Assembly (NCBI GenBank): GCA_037013495.1
Contig: CM072803.1
Span: forward strand, 16,575,501-16,639,500
DNA: 64,000 nt
Reading direction: 5' to 3'
Source of the DNA: Hippophae tibetana
Lineage: Eukaryota > Streptophyta > Magnoliopsida > Rosales > Elaeagnaceae
This document shows, piece after piece, positions 47,170 through 58,759 of the stretch; the stretch's first letter is position 1, and each line of letters begins with the position of its first letter. The position numbers and the translations under genes are program-made. The notes under the pieces were generated by a model that worked only from the letters and a program-made list of their open reading frames with translations, did not search any database and was not told where the DNA came from.

Positions 47170-50100
47170 TGAATGCCTAATCCATATGAAGGAACAACTC
47201 TTCCAATCTACTATGATCTTGAACTGAATTACATCCTCAAGCAGCTCTTCTTGAAAGACCAAACAATCACACGAATCCCTTTCAATTACAAATGTACAAC
47301 ACCTCTTGTTATGATTGCAAAAACTTACTATCATGCACACACACATGCAACAAACTGAACATTAAAGGTCTACTTATACACTATTTACAACAACATTATA
47401 AAATGGCTAGTATTGGCTATAATAGCCTTATAGTGAATTTGTTTTAACAAAAAAATGAGTAACTTCTTGTGTGTGTTGCTGACTTGACCAAACTTTCACA
47501 TAGTGTATAAGCAAATATGCATTTTGTATGAGTCACTCTTCACAATTCTCCACATTAACTCAACAAGATCCAAAAGCATCATAGTGAGATTGTTCCCTAT
47601 CAAAGCTTTCCACTGCTTAGCCTTCACCTATGCTATGTTGTTCAAGACATTGCTTGAGTTTGCTTAGAGGAACAACCTTAATTAGTATGACAATTGGGTT
47701 TTTGAGTTGTTGGAATCTTTACCATTGATACCTACCCATTTTCCATAATGTCCCAAATGAAATTCATTTTGACATCGATATGTTTTGTTCTATCATAATA
47801 CATGTGATTCTTGGCAATGCATATTTCACTTTGGTTGTCATAGTGTATAGGCATCTATTAAACTTTGATGCCAAGCCTATTAACAATACTAGATAACCAA
47901 CTCCCTCCATTAAAGCTACTTATTCATATTCTATTGTTGACAATGCAACTACATGTTGCAATGTTGACTTCTAGTTTATAGTATTTCCAAAAGCAATGAA
48001 AACATATCCTGACCATGATCTCTTATCTAGATCTTTAGCACAATCTACATTAACATAACCACACACCTCATTCTCATTTTTTGAACCTCATTCGTATACG
48101 AAGCCCATATCTAAATTTTTTTGTATATATCTTATTTTATATTTAACATCAAGCCAATGTTCATGCCTTGGATATGAGATGACTTTGCATTATACTTACT
48201 ACATAGGACAAATTTGGGCATGTTCAAACAATTGCAAACATTAAATTCCTTATTGAACTAGCATAGGGTGTGATGCTCATAACATTTCTTTCTTTTTCAT
48301 CTCTAAGTAATCCTTTTGAGTCACATACAATGTATTTGTTGTCTTATCTCTCCTTATTTTCATCCCTCGAATTTTTTGCAACTCTAATATTATTTCATTT
48401 TAGACTCTGAAGTTAGAAGCATCTTTACTCTAGTAATTTCTTGCATGTCAACACATGCAATGAGCATATCATCTACATAAAGTAGAACGTATATAATAAG
48501 ATTGACAGACTCCACCTTAATATAGACACATACATCTAACTCACATTGTGTTAGGGATTTTTTTGATGCTATAGAGTGACCATTTGAAGAGGCATACATA
48601 ATTTGCTTTGCCTTTGCACTCATAACCTTCAACTTGCATGATAAGAACTTTCTCTTTTAATTCACCAGGTAGAAAAGTTGTTTTAACATCCATTTTCTCA
48701 AGGTGTATATCAAAGTGTACAACAATAGATAGAAAGAGTCTAATGGATGCATACTTCACCACAAGGGAAAAAGGTTTCATTATAATCTACCCTTTTAACT
48801 TGTGAGAATCCCTCGGCTATGAGTCTTGATTTATACTTAGTGGGTTCTTCCATTTCTATGCCATCTTTCAACTTAAAGAACCAAATGCATCCAACTACTT
48901 TAGCATCAAGAGTCTTAGATATCAACACCTATGTACCACTCTTCATAAGCGACTGATATTCATCATCTGTTACTCTATCCATTTCTTTGAATCCTTAGAT
49001 GTTATAACTTCTTTGAAAGTAAGTGGTTCATTAGAACTAGGATCTACACTAGTTTCCAAGGCATAGTGTATCACGTCAACTTCAATTTCTTTGTCTCTTT
49101 TCTAGCTCTATCTTTAGTGAATTGATACTTAGGTAAAGAATTTCCAACACAATGTCAAAAGTTTCAATTTGATCACCAATGTGAGGCTCGAATTGATATT
49201 CATTATGCTGAGATTCATTAGTATCAGGTTCAATCACCTTGACAAATTCCTTTCTAACATTTATGCTACTCAACTCATCACCATCATTCTCAAGCTTCAC
49301 CTTAACTGAGTGATTATTCCCTTTCGTTATAAATACCCTTTCACTTTCATGATTATCAACATAAGTGCTATATGTGCCATAATTCCCAAGGTCCTTAATG
49401 GTTGCATTTTCATTAAATATGACATCATGAATAACATTATCTTCTTTAGTTAAGGATGCTACAATTTGTAGCCTTTGATCCCCTTAAGATAACCTAGTAA
49501 AATGCACTTTTTGCTTCTAGATTGTAGTTTCCCCCTCAATAACATGAGCATAACCAATACATCCTAACACTCTTAAAGGATAGTAGTTTGAGGGCGTACC
49601 ATACCACACATCATCAAGTGTTTTGAATTCAATGGCTCTAGCTAGACATTTGTTTACCAATTGAGATATTGTCTGAATGCTTCTCCCCAAAAGTGTTAAA
49701 ATTGGCATCTACTCAAACATTTTGCAATGCCATTCTATTGTAGGGTTAATATAACCATGTGATGCCTCTTAATCCCATTATCCTTACATTACTCACTAAA
49801 TTCATGGTTATAGAACTCCATTCCATTATCCATAATTAGCCTTGTTGATCTTCTTACCAATAAGATTCTCAACCAATTCTTTCCATTATTTGGATCTTTA
49901 AAACACCTCACTTTTGTTCTTGATGATGTATACTCAGTTCTTTCTTGAAAATTCATCAGTAAATGTCAAGTACATGTTACCACTAAGTGTTTATATTGTT
50001 GCAAGCCCACATAGGTTAGAATGGACATATTCCAATATGTCTTTTGTTGTGTGAATGTATGGTAAATTTTTCCCTCTTTTCTTTTCCAACAATAAAATGC

Positions 50101-50520
50101 TTACAAAGATTCATACCATTAATCTTGTCTCCACGTGTCAATCCTCTTTTAGAGAACTCAATGAGTCTATTGTTACTTAAGTGACTAAGATGTCTATGTC
50201 ATATCATTGTTTTATCACCTGAGTCTCTAATAATGGCTACAATATTCATACTTGTATAAACTTCTAACAAATAAAGTCCATACTTCTTCGGTTCTTTCAA
50301 AAGAATTAATGATCCTTTTGGCACCTTCACTTTCCCTTCCTTGATCTTCATTGAGTAACCTAAATTGTCTAACATTCCTACGAAAATTAATGTTTTTTAA
50401 TCGTAAGCACATACATTACATCAGTTAGCACCTTTTTTGAGCCATCATGCATACTTAATCTGACTTTGCCAATACTCTTGACTCTACACTCTGAAATTAT
50501 CCTTAAGATGTGTAAGTCCT
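47170..50520 (-). mobile_element. Copia-F, left part (3' LTR, RNase H, RT, integrase, part of protease)
   Basis: An old minus-strand copia interrupted at 50520 by Copia-G and resuming at 54614. Its probable 3' LTR starts (minus strand) TGAAGAGTGACTCATAC at 47542, just after the purine-rich 'aatgtggagaat', and extends leftwards to about 47170. The domains between read in the expected order. No 5' LTR was found on the far side. Confidence 0.8.
47560..50490 (-). pseudogene. Copia-F pol, broken
   Basis: Protease end at 50380-50490 ('CRVKSIGKVRLSMHDGSKK'). Integrase C-terminal part at 49517-49708 ('AIEFKTLDDVWYGTPSNYYP', 'RVLGCIGYAHV'). RT entry at 48740-48928 ('VGCIWFFKLKDGIE', 'YKSRLIAEGFSQ'). 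RT at 48541-48780 ('SIRLFLSIVVHFDIHLEKMD', 'VKTTFLPGEL'). Palm 'LLYVDDMLIACVD' near 48460. RNase H remains are very weak (47560-48250). Many stops and frameshifts; the palm motif itself survives. Confidence 0.8.
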
Positions 50521-51038
50521 GTCCACATAGAATGGGAAGAAAATAAAAATTTTAGATGCAACCACATTTGACAAATTCACCAAATAAAAAAATATTTTTT
50601 GTGTGGCTAAAATTTGGCTCGTTGCCAATTTTTGGCCATATAAGAGATAAGCAACTTTGCATATAAATAGGCAATGTTTTGCCTTAAAGAGACACACCAA
50701 AGAAGATAAGCACAATAAAGCCAAAGGAGCAATTTCCTTTGATGAAAAACAGTGTTGTGTGTGTGAGAGGGTGTGAGAGAATATTTTAGAAAAATATTTA
50801 GGATGTTTTTTCTAAAAGGGGAGTGATAAAATAGTGAGTTTGGAAAACACTTGTGTGTCAATATTTGGGTTTATCTTAATTTGTTGTATTACCTCTCATT
50901 TTGTACCCATTAATTTTATTAGTGGAAGAAATATTTTTTGAAGCTTGTCCTGTGGTTGTAGCCCAAATTAAAGGGTACACCACATTAAATTACCGATTTT
51001 ATTATTTTACTCTTTTGAATTTATTTTATTTTTATCCA
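50521..51038 (+). repeat. Copia-G 5' LTR (about 518 bp)
   Basis: Shares with the 3' LTR 'gaagaaaataaaa', 'aggcaatg', 'taaagccaaagga' and 'cattaattttattagtgg' among much else. A TATA-like 'catataaataggc' lies near 50658. The exact first bases are uncertain because the two LTRs differ there. Confidence 0.88.
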
Positions 51039-51140
51039 TTGTGCTATGTGGTTGTAGCACAGACTGATCTACCATATCAAAAAAGATTTTATTAAGTCTA
51101 GGACGTATTTATTTGTAGAAAAAGAAACACAGCGAAAAAA

Positions 51141-53960
51141 ATGTCAAGCCAAAATGTAGATATTGAGAAATTTAATAACAATAATAATTTCTTTTTTATG
51201 GTAAAGGAGAATAAAGGATATTCTTATTCAATAGAAGGTCGACAAGGCGTTGTTGGGGAATGAAAAGAAGGTAACAACCGTCACCAAGGAACAATGGGAG
51301 AGATTAGATTATAGCCAGTACAATCCTTCTAAATCTTTCAAACAATGTCTTGCAAAATATTGAATCAAAAATTACAAGACTACAAAAGATACATGGGAGA
51401 CTCTAGAAAGCATGTACATGTCAAAGAACCTTGTAAACAAATTTTATTTGTGGAAGGAGCTATATCAGATGAGGAAGGAACATAATATGAGCATGATGTA
51501 GCACATTAGCAATTTCAACACCAAGTTTTCTCACTTAGCAAGATTCAATGTGATTTTCGGCATAGAAGAGAAAGTTGTGATGTTGCTAGCATCACTACCC
51601 TCATCTTATAATCATCTTATAACAACTCTGACTTATGTGAAAGACAAGATGGAGTTTGAAGTTATTGTAGAAGCCCTGTTGTCATATGAGAAATAGAATA
51701 GGAAGAGAGATTCAGAAGCATAAATCCTTATCACAGAGTCCAGAGGAAGGAGACAGTATATAGAACAAAAACTCTAAGGCAAGAGCAGAGGTAAATCAAA
51801 CATTTATACCAATGTTGAATTCCATCACTGTAAGAGGAAGGGTTACATCAGGAAATTTTGTCGGGTGTTCAAGAAGGAACAGGAAAGGAATTAAGGCAAA
51901 GCAGTGAAGAAAGACGACAACAGTGATGATGAGCAAACAAATATCATAAACGAGTTCAATATCGTTTATGATGAATATTTTGTCAATCTTGCATCACACG
52001 AGACCAACTGGGTGATTGATAGTGGTGCTACAATTCATGCTACATCACGTAGAGAATGTTTCTCATCATACACACCTGGAAGTTTTGGTGCTATTAGAAT
52101 GGGAAATGAAGGCCTTTCAAAGTTTATCGGCATAAGAGATGTTTTCTTGGAAATAGAGAATGGAACCAGACTATTTTTGAAAGATGTCAAGCATATTCCA
52201 TATATGTGCCTAAATTTGATCTTTGTATGCAAACTTACAAATGAAGGATATTACAGCTCCTTCATTTATGACAAATGAAAACTTACAAAAGGTTCTTTAG
52301 TAGTGGCTAAAGGTGATAAGCATACAACTTTTTATATAATGTAAGAAAAGATCTCTATCGACACAATAAATGTCGTGGAGAAAGATAGTACAACTTAATT
52401 ATGGCATAAGAGACTCAGTCACATGGGTGAAAAAGTTATGACAAGTCTAACCAGGAAGAAAATACTACCCATAATGGATGAAGCACATTTGGAGAAATAT
52501 GTTTATTGTCTAGCAAGAGAGCAAAACAGAGTTGCTTTTAAGAGTTCCTCTCCTTCCAGAATGAATAATATTTTACATCTAATTCATTCATATTTGTGTG
52601 GACCAATGCCAAAATCACTTGGTGGTATTCAATACTTTGTGACTTTCATTGATGATCATTCAAGGAAGATATGGGTATATCTTCTAAAGACAAAGAATCA
52701 AGTGCTAGATGTCTTCAAAGAATTTCATGCCTCAGTTAAGAGATAGATTGGAAAGAAGCTGAAGTGCATTTGGATAGATAATGGTGGAGAATACATAGGA
52801 CCTTTTCATGCTTACTGCAAAAATCATGATATTTGGTATCGACACCGCAGTTGAATGGCTTAGTTGAGAGGATGAACATAACTTTGATGGAGAGAGTCAG
52901 ATGTCTACTCTCACATGTAAAGTTGCCTAAACCTTTATAGGGTAAATTCATACTCACAGTTGCACATGTGTTGAATCTTTCACCTTAGACTCATCTCAAG
53001 ATGGATGTTCCAAATAAAGTGTGGTCAGGAAAAGATGTTTCCTATGATCATCTACGGGTGTTTGGCTACAAAGTATTTGTTTATATCCCTAAGGATGAGA
53101 GATCCAAAATTGATGCCAAGACAAGGCAATGTATTTTATTGGCTATGGTCAAGATCAATTTTGCTATAGATTTTATGATATGATTGCAACAAAGAAGATT
53201 CTTGGTATGATTATTATTAGAGACAGAGGCGCCAAGAAATTATGGTTGTCACAGGAGAAGTACATTAAGAAATTACTTCTGAGATTTCATATGAACAAGG
53301 CTAAAGTGATTAGTTGTCCTCTTGCTAATCACTTTAAGCTAAGTTCTAAGTAGAACCGTTCTATAGATAAAGAGATGGAAGAGATGGAAAATGTTCCATA
53401 TTATTCAGTAGTTGGAAGTCTGATGTATGTCATGGTTTGTACATGGCCAGATATCGCTCATGCAGTTGAAGTTGTGAGTAGATTCCTTTCAAATCCTAGA
53501 AAGGAACATTTGGTTGCAATGAAATAGATTTTCAGGTATCTTTGAGCTTCTTCCAAAATATGTCTATGTTTTGGAAATGACAAATCTGTGTTATTTGGAT
53601 ACACAAATGCAAATATGGCTAGCAATGTAGATTCTAGAAAATCCACTTCAGGTTACCTGATTACATTTGGAGGGGGAGCTATGTCATAGCAGTCAAAGTT
53701 ACAAAAATGTGTTGCATTGTCCACTATATAAGCAAAGTTTATAGCAACAACGTAAACATATAAAGAGTTACTATGGATGAAAAAATTCTTGAAAGAACTT
53801 GAGTTACAACAAGATAGTTACCAGTTATTTTATGATAGTTAGAGTGCTATCCACCTTAGAAAGAATGACTCATTTCATTCGAGATCAAAATATATTGATG
53901 TGAGATATCATTGGATTAAGGATGTAATAGAGAAGAAGTTACTATAACTTGAGAAGATCC
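51141..53960 (+). pseudogene. Copia-G gag-pol, broken, RT core deleted
   Basis: Gag starts at the ATG at 51141 ('MSSQNVDIEKFNNNNN') and continues in pieces ('SMYMSKNLVNKFYLWKELY', 'LPSSYNHLITTLTYVKDKME'). Protease 'WVIDSGATIHATSRRECF' at about 52009-52060. Integrase at 52423-52746 ('YFVTFIDDHSRKIWVYLLK') and on to 53001-53140 ('VWSGKDVSYDHLRVFGYKVF'). Near 53180 the sequence jumps from the integrase tail ('YRFYDMI') straight to the late RT ('ATKKILGMIIIRDRG', 'LWLSQEKYIKKLL'), so the linker and RT core with its YVDD are missing. RNase H follows to about 53960 with stops. Confidence 0.83.
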
Positions 53961-54083
53961 ATACAAAGGAAAATGGATCAAACATGTCGACGAAAATTCT
54001 TTCAAGAAAGAATTTTGAATATTGTCCTTTAGTTTCTGGATTGGTGAAGCCCTCCATGTAATCAAGAAAGGGAGATTTATAAG

Positions 54084-54608
54084 TTCCACCCATATGGAAG
54101 GGGAAGAAAATAAAATTTTTAGGTGCAACCACATTTGAGAAATTCATCAAATAAAAAAATATTTTTTTATTGCTAAAATTTGGCCAGCTACGTGGCCAAT
54201 TTCTAGCCACATAAGAGACATGAAATTTTGCTTATAAATAGGCAATGCTTTTGACTTAGAGAGATACACCAAAGAAGAAAAGCAAATCAAAGCCAAAGGA
54301 ACAATTCCTTTGATGAAAACTAGTGTTATGTGTGTGAGAAAATGAGAGATAATATTTTAAAAAAATATTTGGGATATTTTTCTAAAAGAGGAGTGACAAA
54401 ATAGTGAGTTTGGGAAACACTTATTTGTCACTATTTTGAGTTTATTTCAATTTTTTGTATTACCTCTCACTTTATACCCATTAATTTTATTAGTGGAAGA
54501 AATATTTCTCGGAGTTTGTCTTGTAGACGTAGCCCAAATTAAAGAGTAAACCACGTTAAATTACCGGTGTTATTATTTTACTCTATTGAATTTATTTTAT
54601 TTTTATCA
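54084..54608 (+). repeat. Copia-G 3' LTR (about 525 bp)
   Basis: Partner of 50521-51038; ends TTTTTATCA. The TATA-like 'cttataaataggc' is at 54231. Confidence 0.88.
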
Positions 54609-54613
54609 GTCGT

Positions 54614-55250
54614 GTCCCAATAAAATGTACTTTTCTAATATAAGTCTCATCAAGATCTACAAACAATTTCTCGATTGGAAAAATATAAAAAGTGCACCTA
54701 AGTCAAGTATCCATTCTCTATAAAATTTCACAATTAAAATTGACAATACCCTAGGAGCACCATATGCATTAGAGACTGCATCTCTTTCACCATCATTGGT
54801 GTTTTCACGTCCCTTTTTTTTAATTGGAAAATCATGCGTATAATGGTCTCTTTTTTACAAGCCTAATACTTTGTACCACTTTTTCTAGATTTTGATATGC
54901 CCTAGTGGAATTTAGTCGTTTTGAAGCATTACATATTTCAGATAAAAATGCAAATGCTTTAGACCTGTACAATATATATGGATATCCATAGAGAACATAA
55001 GTGCATTGTCCAAAAACTATTGAATTGTAACAACCATAACTTATGATCTCAAAGACATATAAAGAAATATACGATCTAAAGGCAACATAAATGTTATAGC
55101 TCATCAATCCTTTGGAAAGCCTAAAAGCCTATTAATTATTTGCTTGGCAACTGGTAATGCATCACTAGGAATATATGTAATGAGATAATCCAAATTCATA
55201 TCCACAATAATCTTATGAAGTGTGTCTGAGAGCTTACAAAGTAAAAATGT
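54614..55250 (-). mobile_element. Copia-F, right part (protease start and gag zinc-knuckle region)
   Basis: On the minus strand, 'FYREWILDLGALF' near 54700-54740 is the protease active site with D-L-G for D-S-G. Upstream near 54800-54880 lies a damaged zinc knuckle with 'PIKKKGRENTNDGER'. Gag further right is too decayed to follow, and no 5' LTR could be found. Confidence 0.7.
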
Positions 55251-57870
55251 TTCCTCTTTGCTAGCTCATACAACCTCACATTGATGGTTAACCATCAAAT
55301 CTCCATTTACCATCATAATTAAGGATTTACCAATGATGTGAACTAATGAAAAAAAACATTTTTCATAAATTTTGTATATTTATAAATAGTTCATACATGC
55401 ACGAATCACTTTATAAGAAATGAAAAGTATACTTTCAATATCAGTCTAAAGAAAAATTACGTGATTTTTAAATAATTCAACAAAATGTTTTAAAACGAAA
55501 AATAAATCTAAACATTCTGTTATAAAGTCAGGGTTTGAAAAGGGTTGAAGCTAATAAAATAAAATAATAAAATATAAATGATAGATTGGTTCACACAAAT
55601 AATAGGCAAATATGCAATTCATTAACCAATGGAGAATTAATGGGATATTTAGCTAGTTGATTATGTTTGGTAGAATTAATTAGATTAATAAGATATAAAT
55701 TAAGATTTATTGAAACTTTCTTATATATAAAAATAGAGCATTTGATCGGGTCTATTAATTGTTATTAATTAAAATCATGTATCACCTTCGATCGAGTCTC
55801 TTAATTAATTTTAATTCAATTATGATTTTTTTAAGAAATTAACAAACCATTTAATTTGCCGCATTAGATCGGTTCTAAAAAATTAAAATTTTATTTAAGC
55901 AATCTAAATTAGTTCTTAGATCGATGTATCTGAAATCTAAATTTCGTGATTTAAATTAATTATGAAAAATATGTTCTCAACTTTTTCAATAATAAATCTT
56001 ATGAAAACTTTGAAATAAGATATAATTCTAAATTAAATCTAAAATCATTTTCTAAAACCCAAATTTAATATTTTAAATATATTATGAAATATATGTCGTT
56101 AATATATATATTTTTTATAATAAACTTAACAAAAAATTTAAATAGAAAATAATCTGTGTTTAATAATTGTTACAAATATTCACCTAAATAATTTACACAA
56201 GCATATCAACTTAACTAAAATCGCATTATCACAATGAGTCACACAAGTTAGATTTAATAAATAATCATTAAAATAAAAAAAAATATTCAAGAAGATACAT
56301 TAAATGAAATATGTGAATAAAGTATAATTAAATTTAATACCTTAATTTTATTTTTTACAGATAACTCCTACACCAATTTGTTATCTAAAAAAACTCATTA
56401 TTGTCACTTACTGTAATAACCTAATCTAAATTGTTTTTAACATAAACATAAGCTAAAACTTTGACAAATCTATTTTGACACTAAAATGCATATAAATCAT
56501 GTTATATTTAGTGTTTCTTGAGCATTAATTACAAACTCTAACCAACTTCTTTCTAGTCACTTATCAAAGAAAGTATAAAACTAAAAATAAAAACTAAAAT
56601 AAATAAATTAAAATATCCTAAATCATTTCTGTATATTGACACGGTTGCATTTAGCATACACAACAAGCTTTTAAACATCTAGATTGCCTTAGTCGATAAG
56701 TTTAAGACCCGTGAGGACTTTTAGTAATGATACTCACAAACATCAAACTAAATGCAAAAATTAACAGAAAATAACAAAAATAAGTAATAATAAATAGCAA
56801 ACAAAAAAAATAACAAAATCAAAATTAAATACAAAACTTCTCATGTTTCAGTGTCTTTTAAGTTCGCAATTATAATCTACAGCATAAGTTAAAATAATAT
56901 CCTATATATTCATAGTTTATTATAAAAATTAGTTAAAATCATAAATTCATAGTTCAAATAAAAAATGCATCAATATTGATTTACCCAATTTCAGTATTTG
57001 GAATCCAAATTTGCTTTAACTCTAAACCTCACAAGTCATACTCTCAATATTATACTAATCATATGGTATCTAGCACTCAATCAAAGGTATATGTGAATAG
57101 TTATGTAAAGAAATGAAGTAATCGTTCGTGTATGTTTAAAGAAGAAGAGGTACCAAGTGGTGCGTGATATTTAATCTCATGAAAGAAATCAAATGATAAG
57201 ATTTATAGAGAAATCAAATACCATTTTCTTGCATCAATTAAAATCATCAAATAAAAATATCAAGTATTTGCTTTTAAGAAATGAAATGAAAATGCAATTA
57301 CTTCAAAGAGATATATTTCTTATCTTTCTTTTGTATTAGTCATTTCTCAAGACTTTAGAGATTTTGGATTCATAATATTTAGTTTATCTTATTGATTTCT
57401 CTCTCTTTTTCTTATTTTTTTTTATAAGAAATATTATTTTTACTTTGTTTTTTATTTAGAGAGTGAACCAATATACATATTTGTAGGATTTTAGTGAGTG
57501 GCTATTTTTGAATTTTTGTATTGGTTTAAGAGAACCTCAAATATATCACATTTTGGTGGAAGTCATGTATGAATGAAAAAGACATACACTTTCAATTTCT
57601 ATTTAAATCATTCAATATAAGTAATAAAAATAAGTATATGACACTTTTTAGATGTCAAAATCCTAATATTCAATGCAAAACTTATAGAACTCATCTATTT
57701 AAAGATAAAAAGAGTGTTTAAAGGAGTATAAAAAACATTTATCACTCAGAATGAAAATATAAAGGCTCAAAATATTCTTAGAAGGTAATCTCCACTATTT
57801 AACTCCTAAACACCAATTTTTGGTTTATCTCATTTTCAACATTTTATCATAAAACAAAAAAGTTGACAAA
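55251..57870. other. Long AT-rich non-coding region with LTR-like traces
   Basis: No gene supported. 55365-55480 resembles 32310-32420 in the gypsy remnant ('ttgtatatttataaa', then 'tgcac.aatcactt.ta'), so part of this may be an old gypsy LTR. 56640-56730 ('gataagtttaagacccgtgaggacttttag') looks like a piece of such an element, but nothing coding is left. Confidence 0.35.
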
Positions 57871-57879
57871 AAAAAATAA

Positions 57880-58090
57880 TTATCACTTTACTCTATGACT
57901 CTTACATTTAGAAGCTTTTTTTCATTTTCTTAACCTTTTCAAGCTTCTTCCTCAAAAAAGGAAGGACCAAGACGAGGTGCATCAGATTCCAAATTCTCAG
58001 CTTATGACACTGCAAAAGAATTAAATAATGCCTCCTCAACGTGAGCAATTAAAGAGTCAAATATTAATTGTGAGGACATTGTCACTCGAA
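57880..58090 (-). other. Exon-like segment, unidentified
   Basis: The minus strand reads 'MSSQLIFDSLIAHVEEALF' and then 'AENLESDAPRLGPSFFEEEA', interrupted by stops. Composition looks coding and unlike the transposon remnants around it. I do not recognise the family. It may belong with 58210-58490. Confidence 0.35.
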
Positions 58091-58209
58091 GCTTCAAGAC
58101 AACAAATAAAACATAATGTAAAATTTTAAAAACATACATTAAGTTCAAAAAAACATGAAATTAATTAAATTAAAATTAAAAGAGTCATCAAAAACTTTAA
58201 ATATTGAAC

Positions 58210-58491
58210 CTAAATACTATTGTCCAAAACAGTCTGAACCTCATGATAATGTGAAAACATACTAGAAGACCATTTCAATATTAGAGGAAAGCTTTGAGGT
58301 TGATATAACATATTCCAATGAAAGCTCATATATAATTGGAATGCCAATGGAAATCTAGATAAGTGATACCGAATACACTCATCTTCCCCCAATTCAAAAC
58401 CGCTTTCATATTTTTTAAATGTTAAATCACGTGCAGTACAAGACATCTCAAAATATTTGTGACTCAAACAATCGTACAAACAACCGAAAAC
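58210..58491 (-). pseudogene. Exon-like open frame, unidentified, cut by the Copia-H LTR
   Basis: The minus strand is open for about 90 codons up to a stop at 58210: 'LTFKKYESGFELGEDECIR', 'YHLSRFPLAFQLYMSFHWNM' and 'SSSMFSHYHEVQTVLDNSI'. The residue mix (many aromatic and charged residues, few low-complexity runs) looks like a globular host protein, not a retrotransposon. The open frame continues into the Copia-H LTR only by chance, so the true upstream part is lost or lies beyond the window. No function proposed. Confidence 0.45.
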
Positions 58492-58747
58492 TAACAAATA
58501 TTGTGTTTCTCTAATAATTATCATATATATTTCATATCTTTTATGTTTTGTTTCTGTATAAGAGTATTCATCTATGTATACTAAGAAAAACGAAAAAAAA
58601 AACCTAACCCTAGCAGCAGCTGTACACATGGAAGTTGTTGCACACCCATATTTTATGGCTCTACTAACATTATTGTCTGTCATTCCTTCCTCCACTAAAC
58701 ATTGGTGTATGTCACTACTGCAGCATGCACCACAACACATACCAACA
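58492..58747 (-). repeat. Copia-H 3' LTR (256 bp)
   Basis: On the minus strand begins TGTTGGTATGTGTTGTGG and ends CACAATATTTGTTA. Only the first 26 bp of the partner LTR are inside the window. Confidence 0.85.
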
Positions 58748-58759
58748 TTCCCCCTCAAG

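Larger units (their letters stand above)
50521..54608 (+). mobile_element. Copia-G: copia element nested in Copia-F, opposite strand
   Basis: Direct LTRs at about 50521-51038 and 54084-54608. Flanks 'gtcct' (50516-50520) and 'gtcgt' (54609-54613) match at 4 of 5 bases. The protease domain of Copia-F is split exactly across the insertion ('EWILDLG' and 'YILLGHD' on the right, 'CRVKSIGKVRL' on the left), proving the order of events. A purine tract 'aagaaagggagattta' (54064-54079) precedes the 3' LTR. Confidence 0.88.

Noticed and set aside
54832-55107. 91-codon minus-strand open frame rich in Tyr and Ser
   Set aside because: Overlaps the decayed gag of Copia-F in a different frame; no motifs of its own.
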